Under the pieces are notes generated by a model, which saw only the letters and a program-made list of their open reading frames with translations, did not search any database and was not told the DNA's origin. A stretch of 64,000 nt of DNA from NCBI GenBank assembly GCA_019753405.1, contig JAIKLF010000001.1, forward strand, positions 500,789 through 564,788, given 5' to 3'. Shown in pieces: positions 8,069 to 15,289 of the stretch (the first letter of the stretch is position 1; every line of letters starts with the position of its first letter). Both the position numbers and the translations under genes were made by a program. This stretch comes from Murdochiella sp. Marseille-P8839 (lineage in GTDB: Bacteria > Bacillota > Clostridia > Tissierellales > Peptoniphilaceae).

Positions 8069-9184
8069 TTACGCCAGCGTATTTCTCAATATTTCTGCCA
8101 GCTCTTCCATCGATAGAGCCGACTGACCGTTAACCAGTTGCGGCGATCCGCCACCGCGTACTTTTCCGGAGTCCTTAACTAAAGCGAGCCAGTCACGTGC
8201 TTTTCCTTCCGCGGAAGCAAATACCAGAGCGCATCCCCCCTGCTTTTCCGCTAATAAAATTTTAGAGCACTTCTCTTCTTTAAGCAGCTTTTGACCGATG
8301 TTGCGCAGCATAGAGGCATCGGATGCAGAGAGGCAAATCACTAAATCGGAAGACACTGCCAGCGTTCTAGCCTTCGCCTCTGCAAGGGCTTCTTCCAGTT
8401 CCTTTATATGCTCTTTTTGTTGCTGTTCGTTGTCGATCATGGCTGTAACACGTTCTACCAGCTCCTTTTCGCTGACCTTAAGTTTGCGTTCTAATATACG
8501 CAACAGATCGTACTTTTCTTTTAAGGCACGGCCTACAGCCGGACCGATAACGACATGCACACGAACGCCGCGCGTGGTTTTCTCCTGTTCCAGAAGGACG
8601 AAGCTGCCAATCTCTACCGTATTGTGCAAATGCGGTGTCCCGCAAGGTTGCTCATCCAAATCACCGTAGCGGACGACGCGAACCGTATCAAACTGCTGAT
8701 AGTCCGGATCCGGATAATCTTCCCCTTTTACATACTCCAGTGAAAGCGGAACGGCATCACGAATGGCCTGGTTGATATACGCTTGCATATCGGCCATTTC
8801 CTCCTCCGTAAATTCTCCGCGATCCACTTCAAACCATTGATTGCCTTCATGTACACCCACGGCAATCATAATGTGTCCCAAGCGGCGGAAATATCCGTCA
8901 AAGAGATGCAGTGCGCTTTGTGCAGCAGTGTTGGTGAGACGAGTGTCTTCGTCCACTTCCATATGAATGGGATCCGTTAGTTTTCCGTCTATACGATGCC
9001 AAAGCTCGCCGTTTTCCCAAAAAAGATCGGTTACCGGAAAATCGTTGATGGTTCCCGCATCGCCCGGCATGCCGCCCTTTTCACCCCAAAAAACGGTATC
9101 TTCAAAGGTATACGCGCCGTCTTTTTCTTTTGCAATTTTGGTGTCCGTTTTCAATCGCCAAAAATCGTCATAATGTCCGGTCAT
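8069..9184 (-). CDS. AlaX-type alanyl-tRNA editing protein with DHHA1 domain
   Basis: A 371-residue protein related to the editing half of alanyl-tRNA synthetase. Freestanding members hydrolyse mischarged Ser- or Gly-tRNA(Ala). The second-additional domain contains the C-x3-H metal motif CGTPH at 181-185 followed by NTVEIG. The expected upstream H-x3-H motif reads QSALH (89-93), so the first histidine appears to be glutamine. A coiled-coil linker (about 235-275) leads to a DHHA1 domain ending in the glycine-rich GKVRGGGSPQLVNGQ. The gene follows the arginine deiminase cluster but is separated from it by a strong terminator, so the association is probably not functional. The family is sure; activity with the altered motif is not. 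Confidence 0.88.
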   Translation of the reverse strand: MTGHYDDFWRLKTDTKIAKEKDGAYTFEDTVFWGEKGGMPGDAGTINDFPVTDLFWENGELWHRIDGKLTDPIHMEVDEDTRLTNTAAQSALHLFDGYFRRLGHIMIAVGVHEGNQWFEVDRGEFTEEEMADMQAYINQAIRDAVPLSLEYVKGEDYPDPDYQQFDTVRVVRYGDLDEQPCGTPHLHNTVEIGSFVLLEQEKTTRGVRVHVVIGPAVGRALKEKYDLLRILERKLKVSEKELVERVTAMIDNEQQQKEHIKELEEALAEAKARTLAVSSDLVICLSASDASMLRNIGQKLLKEEKCSKILLAEKQGGCALVFASAEGKARDWLALVKDSGKVRGGGSPQLVNGQSALSMEELAEILRNTLA

Positions 9185-9240
9185 CTCAACCCCCTATCAT
9201 TTCTCCACATTCTTTATTTGATAGATACCCCTTTTCGTCC

Positions 9241-9269
9241 AAAAGAAAAGAGGGAGACGATAGTCTCCC
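9241..9269 (-). terminator. Terminator of the arcA-arcC-yfcC operon
   Basis: A 7-bp stem (GGGAGAC/GTCTCCC) with a 4-nt loop, followed on the minus strand by a TCTTTTCTTTT tail. It lies 54 bp after the yfcC stop codon. Confidence 0.85.
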
Positions 9270-9322
9270 CCTTCGCTAAGGAATGGCAAGGATTCCTCAG
9301 CATACTATTCACTTTACACTCA

Positions 9323-10870
9323 TTAGAAAATCATTTCCGCAACGGTCAAGATAATCGCGCAAGCAATCGCAATGATGATCAAAAGCTTGAATACCCACTT
9401 GAGGTAAGTGGAATACTCAACACGCGCTGCCGCGACACCGCCCATAACGACACCGGAGGTCGGCGTTGCCATGTTGACGACACCGGAACCGGCGGTAAAG
9501 ATGTTGACCATGATGTTCGGGTTAAAGCCAAGCTGAGCAGCGAGGCCGCCCATAACCGGGATGGACAAACCGGCAAGGCCGGAAGTCGACGGAACCAGGA
9601 AGCTCAACAGGATGTAGACCACGAGGGACAGCGGAACAAAGACCGCGCCCGGAACGCCTTGCAGCATGCGGGTGCACTGATCCAGAATCCAGAAGTCCAT
9701 GTGTGTTTGACCCATGACTACGGTGATACCACGGGAAACCGCGATAATGATACCAACGGAAAGAAGGTCTTTCGATCCTTCAATGAACGTCTCGATGTAG
9801 CTGTGCTCACTGTAGCCACCGATAAGAGCGATAACGATGGAACCAATGATGAACCAGGCGGCCAATTCGAGGAAGTACCACCAGCCAAGCGGTTGACCCG
9901 TCAGGAAATCAGTCCAGCCAAAAGCAGCCAAGTAGGCATCTTCATCACCACCGAAATTGAGATCCTGATACGAAATCAGGGAGGCAATCATCACAATGAA
10001 CATCAACGCAAAGACACAAAGAATGGCTTTGTGGCGACCGGTGAATTCAATTTTCGCATTCGGGTCTTCTTCACCGAAATGTTCACGCATCGTTTCCTGC
10101 TCCTGCAGGGAAAGAATCGTCGATCCCTTGTCCTTTTTCACCTTCTTCGCGTAGCGAAGCGTGAAGACGATAGCAATTGCGATTACGACCAGCCAGAGAA
10201 TGGCACCAATGAGGTAGATCAGACCACTGTTCGGCTCAATGCCGATCGCATTCAATCCGCCAATGGCAACGCCTGTAGCAAACGGGTTGATCGTCGATCC
10301 CAAGCAACCGGCAGCAGAACCGACTAAAACCGTAGCCAACGCTACAATCGAGTCAAATCCGGCAATAACCATGGCCGAAGTAATAAAGGCATAGAAACCG
10401 ATGGTCTCTTCCGCCATACCATAGGTGGTTCCGCCCAAGGAGAACAGGAACATCAGGACAACGATAAGAATTTCTTCTTTGCCATGCATCTTGTGAACCA
10501 GCGCATTGACACCGGCTTCAAGAGCACCGGTCTTCATGACGACGTTCAGGAAGCCACCGAGGGCGACGATGAACATCAAGAGGTCAGAAGCATCCGTAAA
10601 GCCGTTCGGGATAGCCATAACAAAGTCTTGCAGCTTCGCAGCGGCGACCGTAACATGCTCTCCACCATTAACGGTATCCAATAATTCCCCATATTTTTCC
10701 GGATCAAGCGATTGGATAATCGAATCGCTAATCTCTGCGCCGTTCAAGAAAACCGAAATGATACAAAGAACGGCAAGAATAATGACAAGGATGGTGAAAG
10801 CCGATAGAGAATGACGTTTCTTTTTCGCCGGCATCGTTTCGGCATTCGGCTGTTGATTCGTTTCAGCCAT
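9323..10870 (-). CDS. arcD: YfcC/ArcD-type basic amino acid antiporter
   Basis: A 515-residue membrane protein of the YfcC family (DcuC-like ion transporter fold) with about 12 hydrophobic segments. Conserved stretches include SLGGTTYGMAEETIGFY, GSAAGCLGSTINPFATGVA and VPSTSGLAGLSIPVMGGLA, where the small-residue and polar pairs suggest the two substrate loops of the fold. In several Gram-positive arginine deiminase operons a YfcC-type protein replaces the classical ArcD as the arginine/ornithine antiporter. Its position 52 bp after arcC supports that role here. The gene symbol is assigned from context. A short hairpin (AACCGAGGTT) lies in the arcC-yfcC gap, and an AAAGGAGTT site precedes the start. 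Confidence 0.87.
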   Translation of the reverse strand: MAETNQQPNAETMPAKKKRHSLSAFTILVIILAVLCIISVFLNGAEISDSIIQSLDPEKYGELLDTVNGGEHVTVAAAKLQDFVMAIPNGFTDASDLLMFIVALGGFLNVVMKTGALEAGVNALVHKMHGKEEILIVVLMFLFSLGGTTYGMAEETIGFYAFITSAMVIAGFDSIVALATVLVGSAAGCLGSTINPFATGVAIGGLNAIGIEPNSGLIYLIGAILWLVVIAIAIVFTLRYAKKVKKDKGSTILSLQEQETMREHFGEEDPNAKIEFTGRHKAILCVFALMFIVMIASLISYQDLNFGGDEDAYLAAFGWTDFLTGQPLGWWYFLELAAWFIIGSIVIALIGGYSEHSYIETFIEGSKDLLSVGIIIAVSRGITVVMGQTHMDFWILDQCTRMLQGVPGAVFVPLSLVVYILLSFLVPSTSGLAGLSIPVMGGLAAQLGFNPNIMVNIFTAGSGVVNMATPTSGVVMGGVAAARVEYSTYLKWVFKLLIIIAIACAIILTVAEMIF

Positions 10871-10922
10871 AACAAACTCCTTTCAATTCTTTCTTTCGAA
10901 CCGAGGTTCCATTGCTGACGGA

Positions 10923-11861
10923 CTATCGCGTAATAACCGTGCCCGTCTTTCCTTCCAATGCATCTTTTGCCTTCACAAGAGACGTGATCAGCGCCTTGCC
11001 GCCTTCACGTTGTTGAACATAATCTAAGCACGCTTCAATCTTCGGTAACATTGAACCGGGGGCAAACTGTCTCTGCGCAATGTACTCTTTTGCCTGCTCG
11101 ACATTCATCGTTTCAATCGCCTTTTGATCCGGCTTATTAAAGTTTACCGCAACTTGGTCAACCGCGGTAAGAATAACGAGCATATCCGCATCAATATCGA
11201 GCGCTAAGCGGGAAGAAGAACGGTCTTTATCAATAACCGCCGGAACGCCGCGATAGGCTCCCTGCTCTTCCACCACGGGAATACCGCCGCCGCCAACCGT
11301 GATGACGATATCGCCGAGCTCAACAAGCTGTTTGACAACGTCCAACTCGACAATCTTCTTCGGAAGAGGACTGGCTACGACACGACGATAACCACGTCCG
11401 GCATCTTCAACAAATGTATAGCCGGTTTCCGCAGCCAGTTTGTCGGCCGTTTCTTTATCCATAAAGCTGCCGATCGGCTTGCTGGGTTTCTGGAATGCCG
11501 GATCCTTTTCATCGACGACCACCTGTGTGACGACACAAGCAACTTTACGCTCGTTCATCTTGCGTGCAGCCAATTCCGCCTGAATGGATTGCATCAGATG
11601 ATAGCCGATATAACCCTGGCTCATCGCACCGCATTCCGGGAAAGGCATCGCGGGTGTCTTTCCGCCGTGTTCCGCCGAAAACGACATCGCATTGTTGATC
11701 ATGCCCACTTGAGGACCGTTACCATGTCCAATAATGACGTCACAGCTTTCCGCAAGATCAACAATGGTCTTTGCCGTCTGCTTCACCAGTTCCAGCTGTT
11801 CGCTCGGCGTGTTGCCGAGAGCGTTGCCGCCCAAAGCAACCACAATCCGTTTTTTAGTCAT
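10923..11861 (-). CDS. arcC: Carbamate kinase
   Basis: A 312-residue carbamate kinase that makes ATP and carbamate from carbamoyl phosphate and ADP, the energy-yielding last step of arginine fermentation. The amino acid kinase fold opens with VALGGNALG (8-16). Further family markers are IIGHGNGPQVGMINN, VITVGGGGIPVVEEQ and the C-terminal FAPGSMLPKIEACLDYV. Length matches the family. It lies between arcA and the YfcC antiporter gene in one operon. The arcB product that would supply carbamoyl phosphate is not encoded in this window. Confidence 0.97.
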   Translation of the reverse strand: MTKKRIVVALGGNALGNTPSEQLELVKQTAKTIVDLAESCDVIIGHGNGPQVGMINNAMSFSAEHGGKTPAMPFPECGAMSQGYIGYHLMQSIQAELAARKMNERKVACVVTQVVVDEKDPAFQKPSKPIGSFMDKETADKLAAETGYTFVEDAGRGYRRVVASPLPKKIVELDVVKQLVELGDIVITVGGGGIPVVEEQGAYRGVPAVIDKDRSSSRLALDIDADMLVILTAVDQVAVNFNKPDQKAIETMNVEQAKEYIAQRQFAPGSMLPKIEACLDYVQQREGGKALITSLVKAKDALEGKTGTVITR

Positions 11862-11895
11862 ACAATCTCCTTCGTTGAATAAGCAAATCCATAAG

Positions 11896-11932
11896 CCGTA
11901 AACCGGTACGCCTTAGGTGTACCGGTCTACGG
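11896..11932 (-). other. Intercistronic hairpin between arcA and arcC
   Basis: CCGTA-ACCGGTAC pairs with GTACCGGT-TACGG around a short loop, giving a stem of about 13 bp with one internal mismatch. No U-tract follows on the minus strand, so it is more likely an RNA processing or stabilising element between two co-transcribed genes than a terminator. Confidence 0.6.
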
Positions 11933-11954
11933 AATGGATTACTGTTCTATTCTC

Positions 11955-13181
11955 TTAGTTTTCGCGAATCAACGGCATGGACATGCAGCGCGGGCCGCCA
12001 CGACCGACCGTAAGGTTGTCGGAATCCAGCTCGAGAACTTCGAATCCGGCTTCTTTAAGCATCTTGTTAGTATCAAAGTTGCGCTTATACACCACAATTT
12101 TTCCCGGAGCAAGCGTCAAGGTGTTGGATCCGTCCGTCCATTGTTCACGTTCAGCAGCCATATCATCACCACCACCGCAGGGGAACAGGCGGACTTTTTC
12201 AATACCGAGAATGCCGGCCAGAATCTCACCCAAAGAACCTTTGTGCTCTTCGATTTTGACGTCGTGTTTTGCTTCGTCTTTCGTCAATTCGAATACGCGA
12301 AGAGTAGCGGTGATGCCCGGATGATAGGTGAAAGCATCTTTATCGATCATCGTGAAGACAGTGTCAAGGTGCATGAATGCACGGGATACCGGTATATTGA
12401 ATGCGAAAATACGCTCGATTTTGTTACCTTCGGTCTCGAAAAAGAGGTTCATCGCCAACTGCTGAATAGCGTCGGCGGTCGTGCGCTGGGAAATGCCGAC
12501 AAACAAGGTCTTTTCATCTACGTTAAAGACATCGCCACCTTCAATATGGAAGTGATTGTGACGTCCGTAAAGGTCTTTGACCTGTCCCTTGTATTCCGGA
12601 TGATATTTGAAGATGTAATCCGCATAGATGGTTTCACGATTGCGGGTTACGGAATACATTTTATTGATCACAGCGCCGTTGCCAACCGAGGCGAACGGAT
12701 CGCGGGTGAAGTAGAGGTTCGGCATCGGATTGACGAGCAGGTAAGGATGTTCCAATTCATCAATCAGGAAGTTTGTTTCAATGTCTCCCAGCTCTTTGAA
12801 GGAAACGCCGGCCATGGTCTTCATGACAAATTCTTTGGTGTCTTTAATACCGGCAAAGAAATCTTTAAGAATCTTGTGATACGTTTCGGTATAGATACCG
12901 GCATCATCCAGATATTCATCGATAAATTTCTCGCGAAGACCTTCGTTGGCATCCAGTGTTTCCGCCATTAAGTCTTCAAGATAAACTACTTCCACACCCT
13001 CGTTGCGAAGGATATCGGTGAACGCGTCATGTTCTTTTTGCGCCTTGACTAAATCCGGAATATCGTCGAAAAGCAATTCCTCGAGTGTATCCGGCGTAAG
13101 GTATTTCAGTTCTTCGCCGGGACGATGGACTAAAACCTTCCTAAGGGGCTGAATCTCACTAGTAACTTGAATGGGTTTCAT
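11955..13181 (-). CDS. arcA: Arginine deiminase
   Basis: A 408-residue arginine deiminase (arginine to citrulline plus ammonia). The family's active-site parts are all visible: FTRDPFASVG, HFHIEGGDVF with the catalytic His and Glu, and the nucleophilic cysteine in GGPRCMSMPL near the C-terminus (about C399). The start at 13181 (MKPIQVTSE) is chosen because an AAAGGA site lies six bases upstream and conserved sequence begins there. An upstream in-frame start at 13232 would add 17 unconserved residues. It is the first gene of the arc operon, with a good promoter about 100 bp upstream. Length is normal for the family. Confidence 0.97.
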   Translation of the reverse strand: MKPIQVTSEIQPLRKVLVHRPGEELKYLTPDTLEELLFDDIPDLVKAQKEHDAFTDILRNEGVEVVYLEDLMAETLDANEGLREKFIDEYLDDAGIYTETYHKILKDFFAGIKDTKEFVMKTMAGVSFKELGDIETNFLIDELEHPYLLVNPMPNLYFTRDPFASVGNGAVINKMYSVTRNRETIYADYIFKYHPEYKGQVKDLYGRHNHFHIEGGDVFNVDEKTLFVGISQRTTADAIQQLAMNLFFETEGNKIERIFAFNIPVSRAFMHLDTVFTMIDKDAFTYHPGITATLRVFELTKDEAKHDVKIEEHKGSLGEILAGILGIEKVRLFPCGGGDDMAAEREQWTDGSNTLTLAPGKIVVYKRNFDTNKMLKEAGFEVLELDSDNLTVGRGGPRCMSMPLIREN

Positions 13182-13282
13182 AGCATTCCTTTCTTCTCCA
13201 TGTTGATCTTGAAAAAAGATCTTTGTGGACAACTTGTAAAAACGATTTTCCGCTTTACAGCATCACCCGTAAAGCCATATTT

Positions 13283-13311
13283 AGTATAGGGCCCGAAAAG
13301 AAAAAAGTAAA
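13283..13311 (-). promoter_or_regulatory. Promoter of the arc operon
   Basis: On the minus strand TTTACT (13311-13306) and TATACT (13288-13283) are separated by 17 bp. This implies a leader of about 95 nt before arcA. A small inverted repeat (GATCTT/AAGATC) lies in that leader close to the ribosome binding site. I found no clear ArgR or FNR-type palindrome. Confidence 0.65.
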
Positions 13312-13331
13312 GACAAGTTGCCTTTGATTCA

Positions 13332-13361
13332 TTGTAAAAACTGAGAAAAACACGTTATATT
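13332..13361 (+). promoter_or_regulatory. Possible plus-strand promoter upstream of glnS
   Basis: TTGTAA (13332-13337) and TATATT (13356-13361) with an 18-bp spacer. A transcript starting near 13368 would pass through three hairpins and a T6 run at 13495-13500 before reaching glnS. This is a prediction from sequence only. Confidence 0.4.
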
Positions 13362-13432
13362 GCCAATATCCACTGTTTCTTCTGCCGGAAATTGCATTTC
13401 AAACAGGGTACGAGATATGGTAGTTCTTTACT

Positions 13433-13500
13433 CCTCTATTCCGTAAGAGGAAAATCGGTTTTCCCACTTGGAACCGATTTCCCGCCTATAAGGCTTTTTT
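13433..13500 (+). other. Three consecutive hairpins in the arcA-glnS intergenic region
   Basis: The region 13182-13589 (408 bp) has no coding potential that I can support. Within it lie three stems in a row: CCTCT/AGAGG (13433-13450), AAATCGGTT/AACCGATTT (13452-13480, 11-nt loop) and GCCT/AGGC (13484-13494) followed by T6. It may be a short attenuated leader or small RNA on the plus strand. I found no T-box consensus in it and do not recognise a riboswitch class. Confidence 0.4.
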
Positions 13501-13554
13501 ACAGGACATTCGGCTGAAGGTGAGGAACCAACCAAAGAAAAAGGAATTTAATGT

Positions 13555-13560
13555 TATAAT
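13555..13560 (+). promoter_or_regulatory. -10 element directly upstream of glnS
   Basis: A perfect TATAAT lies 30 bp before the glnS ATG. The -35 region is poor (CCAAAG at 17-bp spacing). The ribosome binding site AAGGAGG lies five bases before the start codon. Confidence 0.5.
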
Positions 13561-13589
13561 AAGGGCATCGTATATACAAGGAGGACATC

Positions 13590-15278
13590 ATGGACTGGGA
13601 AACAACAAACTTTATCCATCAGATTATTGAAGAAGAATCCGCGCCCGGTGGACGCGTTCATGGCCAACAGATCGTCACCCGCTTTCCTCCCGAACCGAAC
13701 GGCTTTTTACACATCGGTCACGCCAAGGCGATCAACATGGATTTCGGTACGGCAGAAAAATATGGTGGAATCTGCAATTTGCGTATGGATGATACCAATC
13801 CGGTGAAAGAAGATACCCTTTTTGTCGAATCCATCCAGGAAGATATCCACTGGCTTGGCTTTGACTGGGGTGATCGCTTCTATTTTGCCTCCGATTATTT
13901 CGAGCAGATGTATGAAGCTGCGATCGTATTGATAGAGAAGGGGTTAGCCTACGTCGATGACCTGTCCGCGGAAGAAATGCGAGCCTATCGCGGTACGCTT
14001 ACCGAGCCCGGTAAACCGAGTCCCTTTCGTGATCGCAGCGTGGAAGAGAATCTTGATCTTTTTCAGCGCATGCGTAACGGAGAATTTGCAGATGGCGAAA
14101 AGACCCTGCGTGCAAAAATTGATTTGACCTCCGGAAACATCAATATGCGTGATCCGGTCATTTACCGTATAGCCCATCAGCAGCATCATCGTCAGGGCGA
14201 TAAATGGTGCATTTATCCTATGTATGATTTTGCACATCCCCTTGAGGATGCGATTGAGGGAATTACGCATTCCCTTTGTTCGCTTGAATTTGAAAATCAT
14301 CGTCCTTTATATGATTGGGTTGTAGACAATACCGATATGTCCCATAAACCGCGTCAGATTGAATTTGCACGGTTAAATCTCTCCCACACGGTCATGTCCA
14401 AGCGGAAGTTGCGCACATTGGTGGAAGACGGACTTGTCGACGGCTGGGATGATCCGCGCCTGCCGACCATTCAAGGCCTTAGACGTCGCGGTTTTACCCC
14501 GCAGAGCATTCGCAATTTTTGTGAGCGCATCGGCATGACGAAAACCGACAGCATGGTAGATGCCCGCTTCCTTGATTATTGTGTGCGTGAAGACTTAAAT
14601 GACCATGCCCCACGCGCTATGGCGGTATTGGATCCCATTTTGCTTGTCATCGACAACTACCCTGAAGAAAAAACGGAAATTTGTACGATTGCGAACCATC
14701 CGAAGGATCCGTCCATGGGAACACATACCATTCCTTTCGGCAAAGAAGTATGGATTGAGCGCGAAGATTTTATGATTGATCCGCCGAAAAAGTACTATCG
14801 TCTGTTCCCCGGCAATGAAGTCCGCCTGCAAAATGCGTATATCGTAAAGGCCACCGACTATGAGCTGGATGAAGATGGAAATATCAAGGTCGTCCATGCT
14901 ACGTATGATCCGGGCTCGTTCGGCGGAACGGCAGCGGATGGGCGCAAGATCCGCGGTACCATCCACTGGGTTCCCGTGCGTGAAGGAGTAACGGCGGAGG
15001 TTCGCCTATATGATCGCCTCTTTACGGTGGAAAATCCGGATGGAGAGGAAGCGGATTACCATGAGTTGCTGAACCCGGACTCGCTCACTATTATTCCGAA
15101 CGCGGTTGTTGAACCGTGGCTTGCGGAAAAACATGATGACGCAATACGATATCAGTTTATGCGTAAAGGCTATTTCTGTGAAGATCGCCATTATTCAACT
15201 CCGGAAAAGCATATCTACAACCGCGTCGTCACGCTGCGTGACAGCTACAAACCGGACAGTGAACCGACACAACATTGA
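13590..15278 (+). CDS. glnS: Glutaminyl-tRNA synthetase
   Basis: A 562-residue class Ib synthetase that charges tRNA-Gln directly with glutamine. The catalytic domain has PPEPNGFLHIGHAKA (HIGH at 41-44) and the KMSKS-equivalent VMSKR at 268-272 just after the LSHT stretch. The C-terminal anticodon-binding beta-barrels occupy about 345-550. Many Bacillota use the GatCAB transamidation route instead, so a true GlnS is informative about lineage. It is the first gene of a plus-strand group, with yfhO starting 11 bp after its stop. Confidence 0.97.
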   Translation: MDWETTNFIHQIIEEESAPGGRVHGQQIVTRFPPEPNGFLHIGHAKAINMDFGTAEKYGGICNLRMDDTNPVKEDTLFVESIQEDIHWLGFDWGDRFYFASDYFEQMYEAAIVLIEKGLAYVDDLSAEEMRAYRGTLTEPGKPSPFRDRSVEENLDLFQRMRNGEFADGEKTLRAKIDLTSGNINMRDPVIYRIAHQQHHRQGDKWCIYPMYDFAHPLEDAIEGITHSLCSLEFENHRPLYDWVVDNTDMSHKPRQIEFARLNLSHTVMSKRKLRTLVEDGLVDGWDDPRLPTIQGLRRRGFTPQSIRNFCERIGMTKTDSMVDARFLDYCVREDLNDHAPRAMAVLDPILLVIDNYPEEKTEICTIANHPKDPSMGTHTIPFGKEVWIEREDFMIDPPKKYYRLFPGNEVRLQNAYIVKATDYELDEDGNIKVVHATYDPGSFGGTAADGRKIRGTIHWVPVREGVTAEVRLYDRLFTVENPDGEEADYHELLNPDSLTIIPNAVVEPWLAEKHDDAIRYQFMRKGYFCEDRHYSTPEKHIYNRVVTLRDSYKPDSEPTQH

Positions 15279-15289
15279 ACGGAGGAACC

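Noticed and set aside
8996-10327. 443-residue plus-strand open frame
   Set aside because: It runs antisense to the editing-protein and YfcC genes, crosses a terminator, and has an Asn/Arg/Asp-rich composition with no recognisable domain.
11934-12971. 345-residue plus-strand open frame
   Set aside because: It lies entirely antisense to arcA, whose frame is a clear arginine deiminase.
13362-13589. T-box riboswitch in front of glnS
   Set aside because: No T-box consensus (AGGGTGGNACCGCG-like) and no specifier loop could be found.
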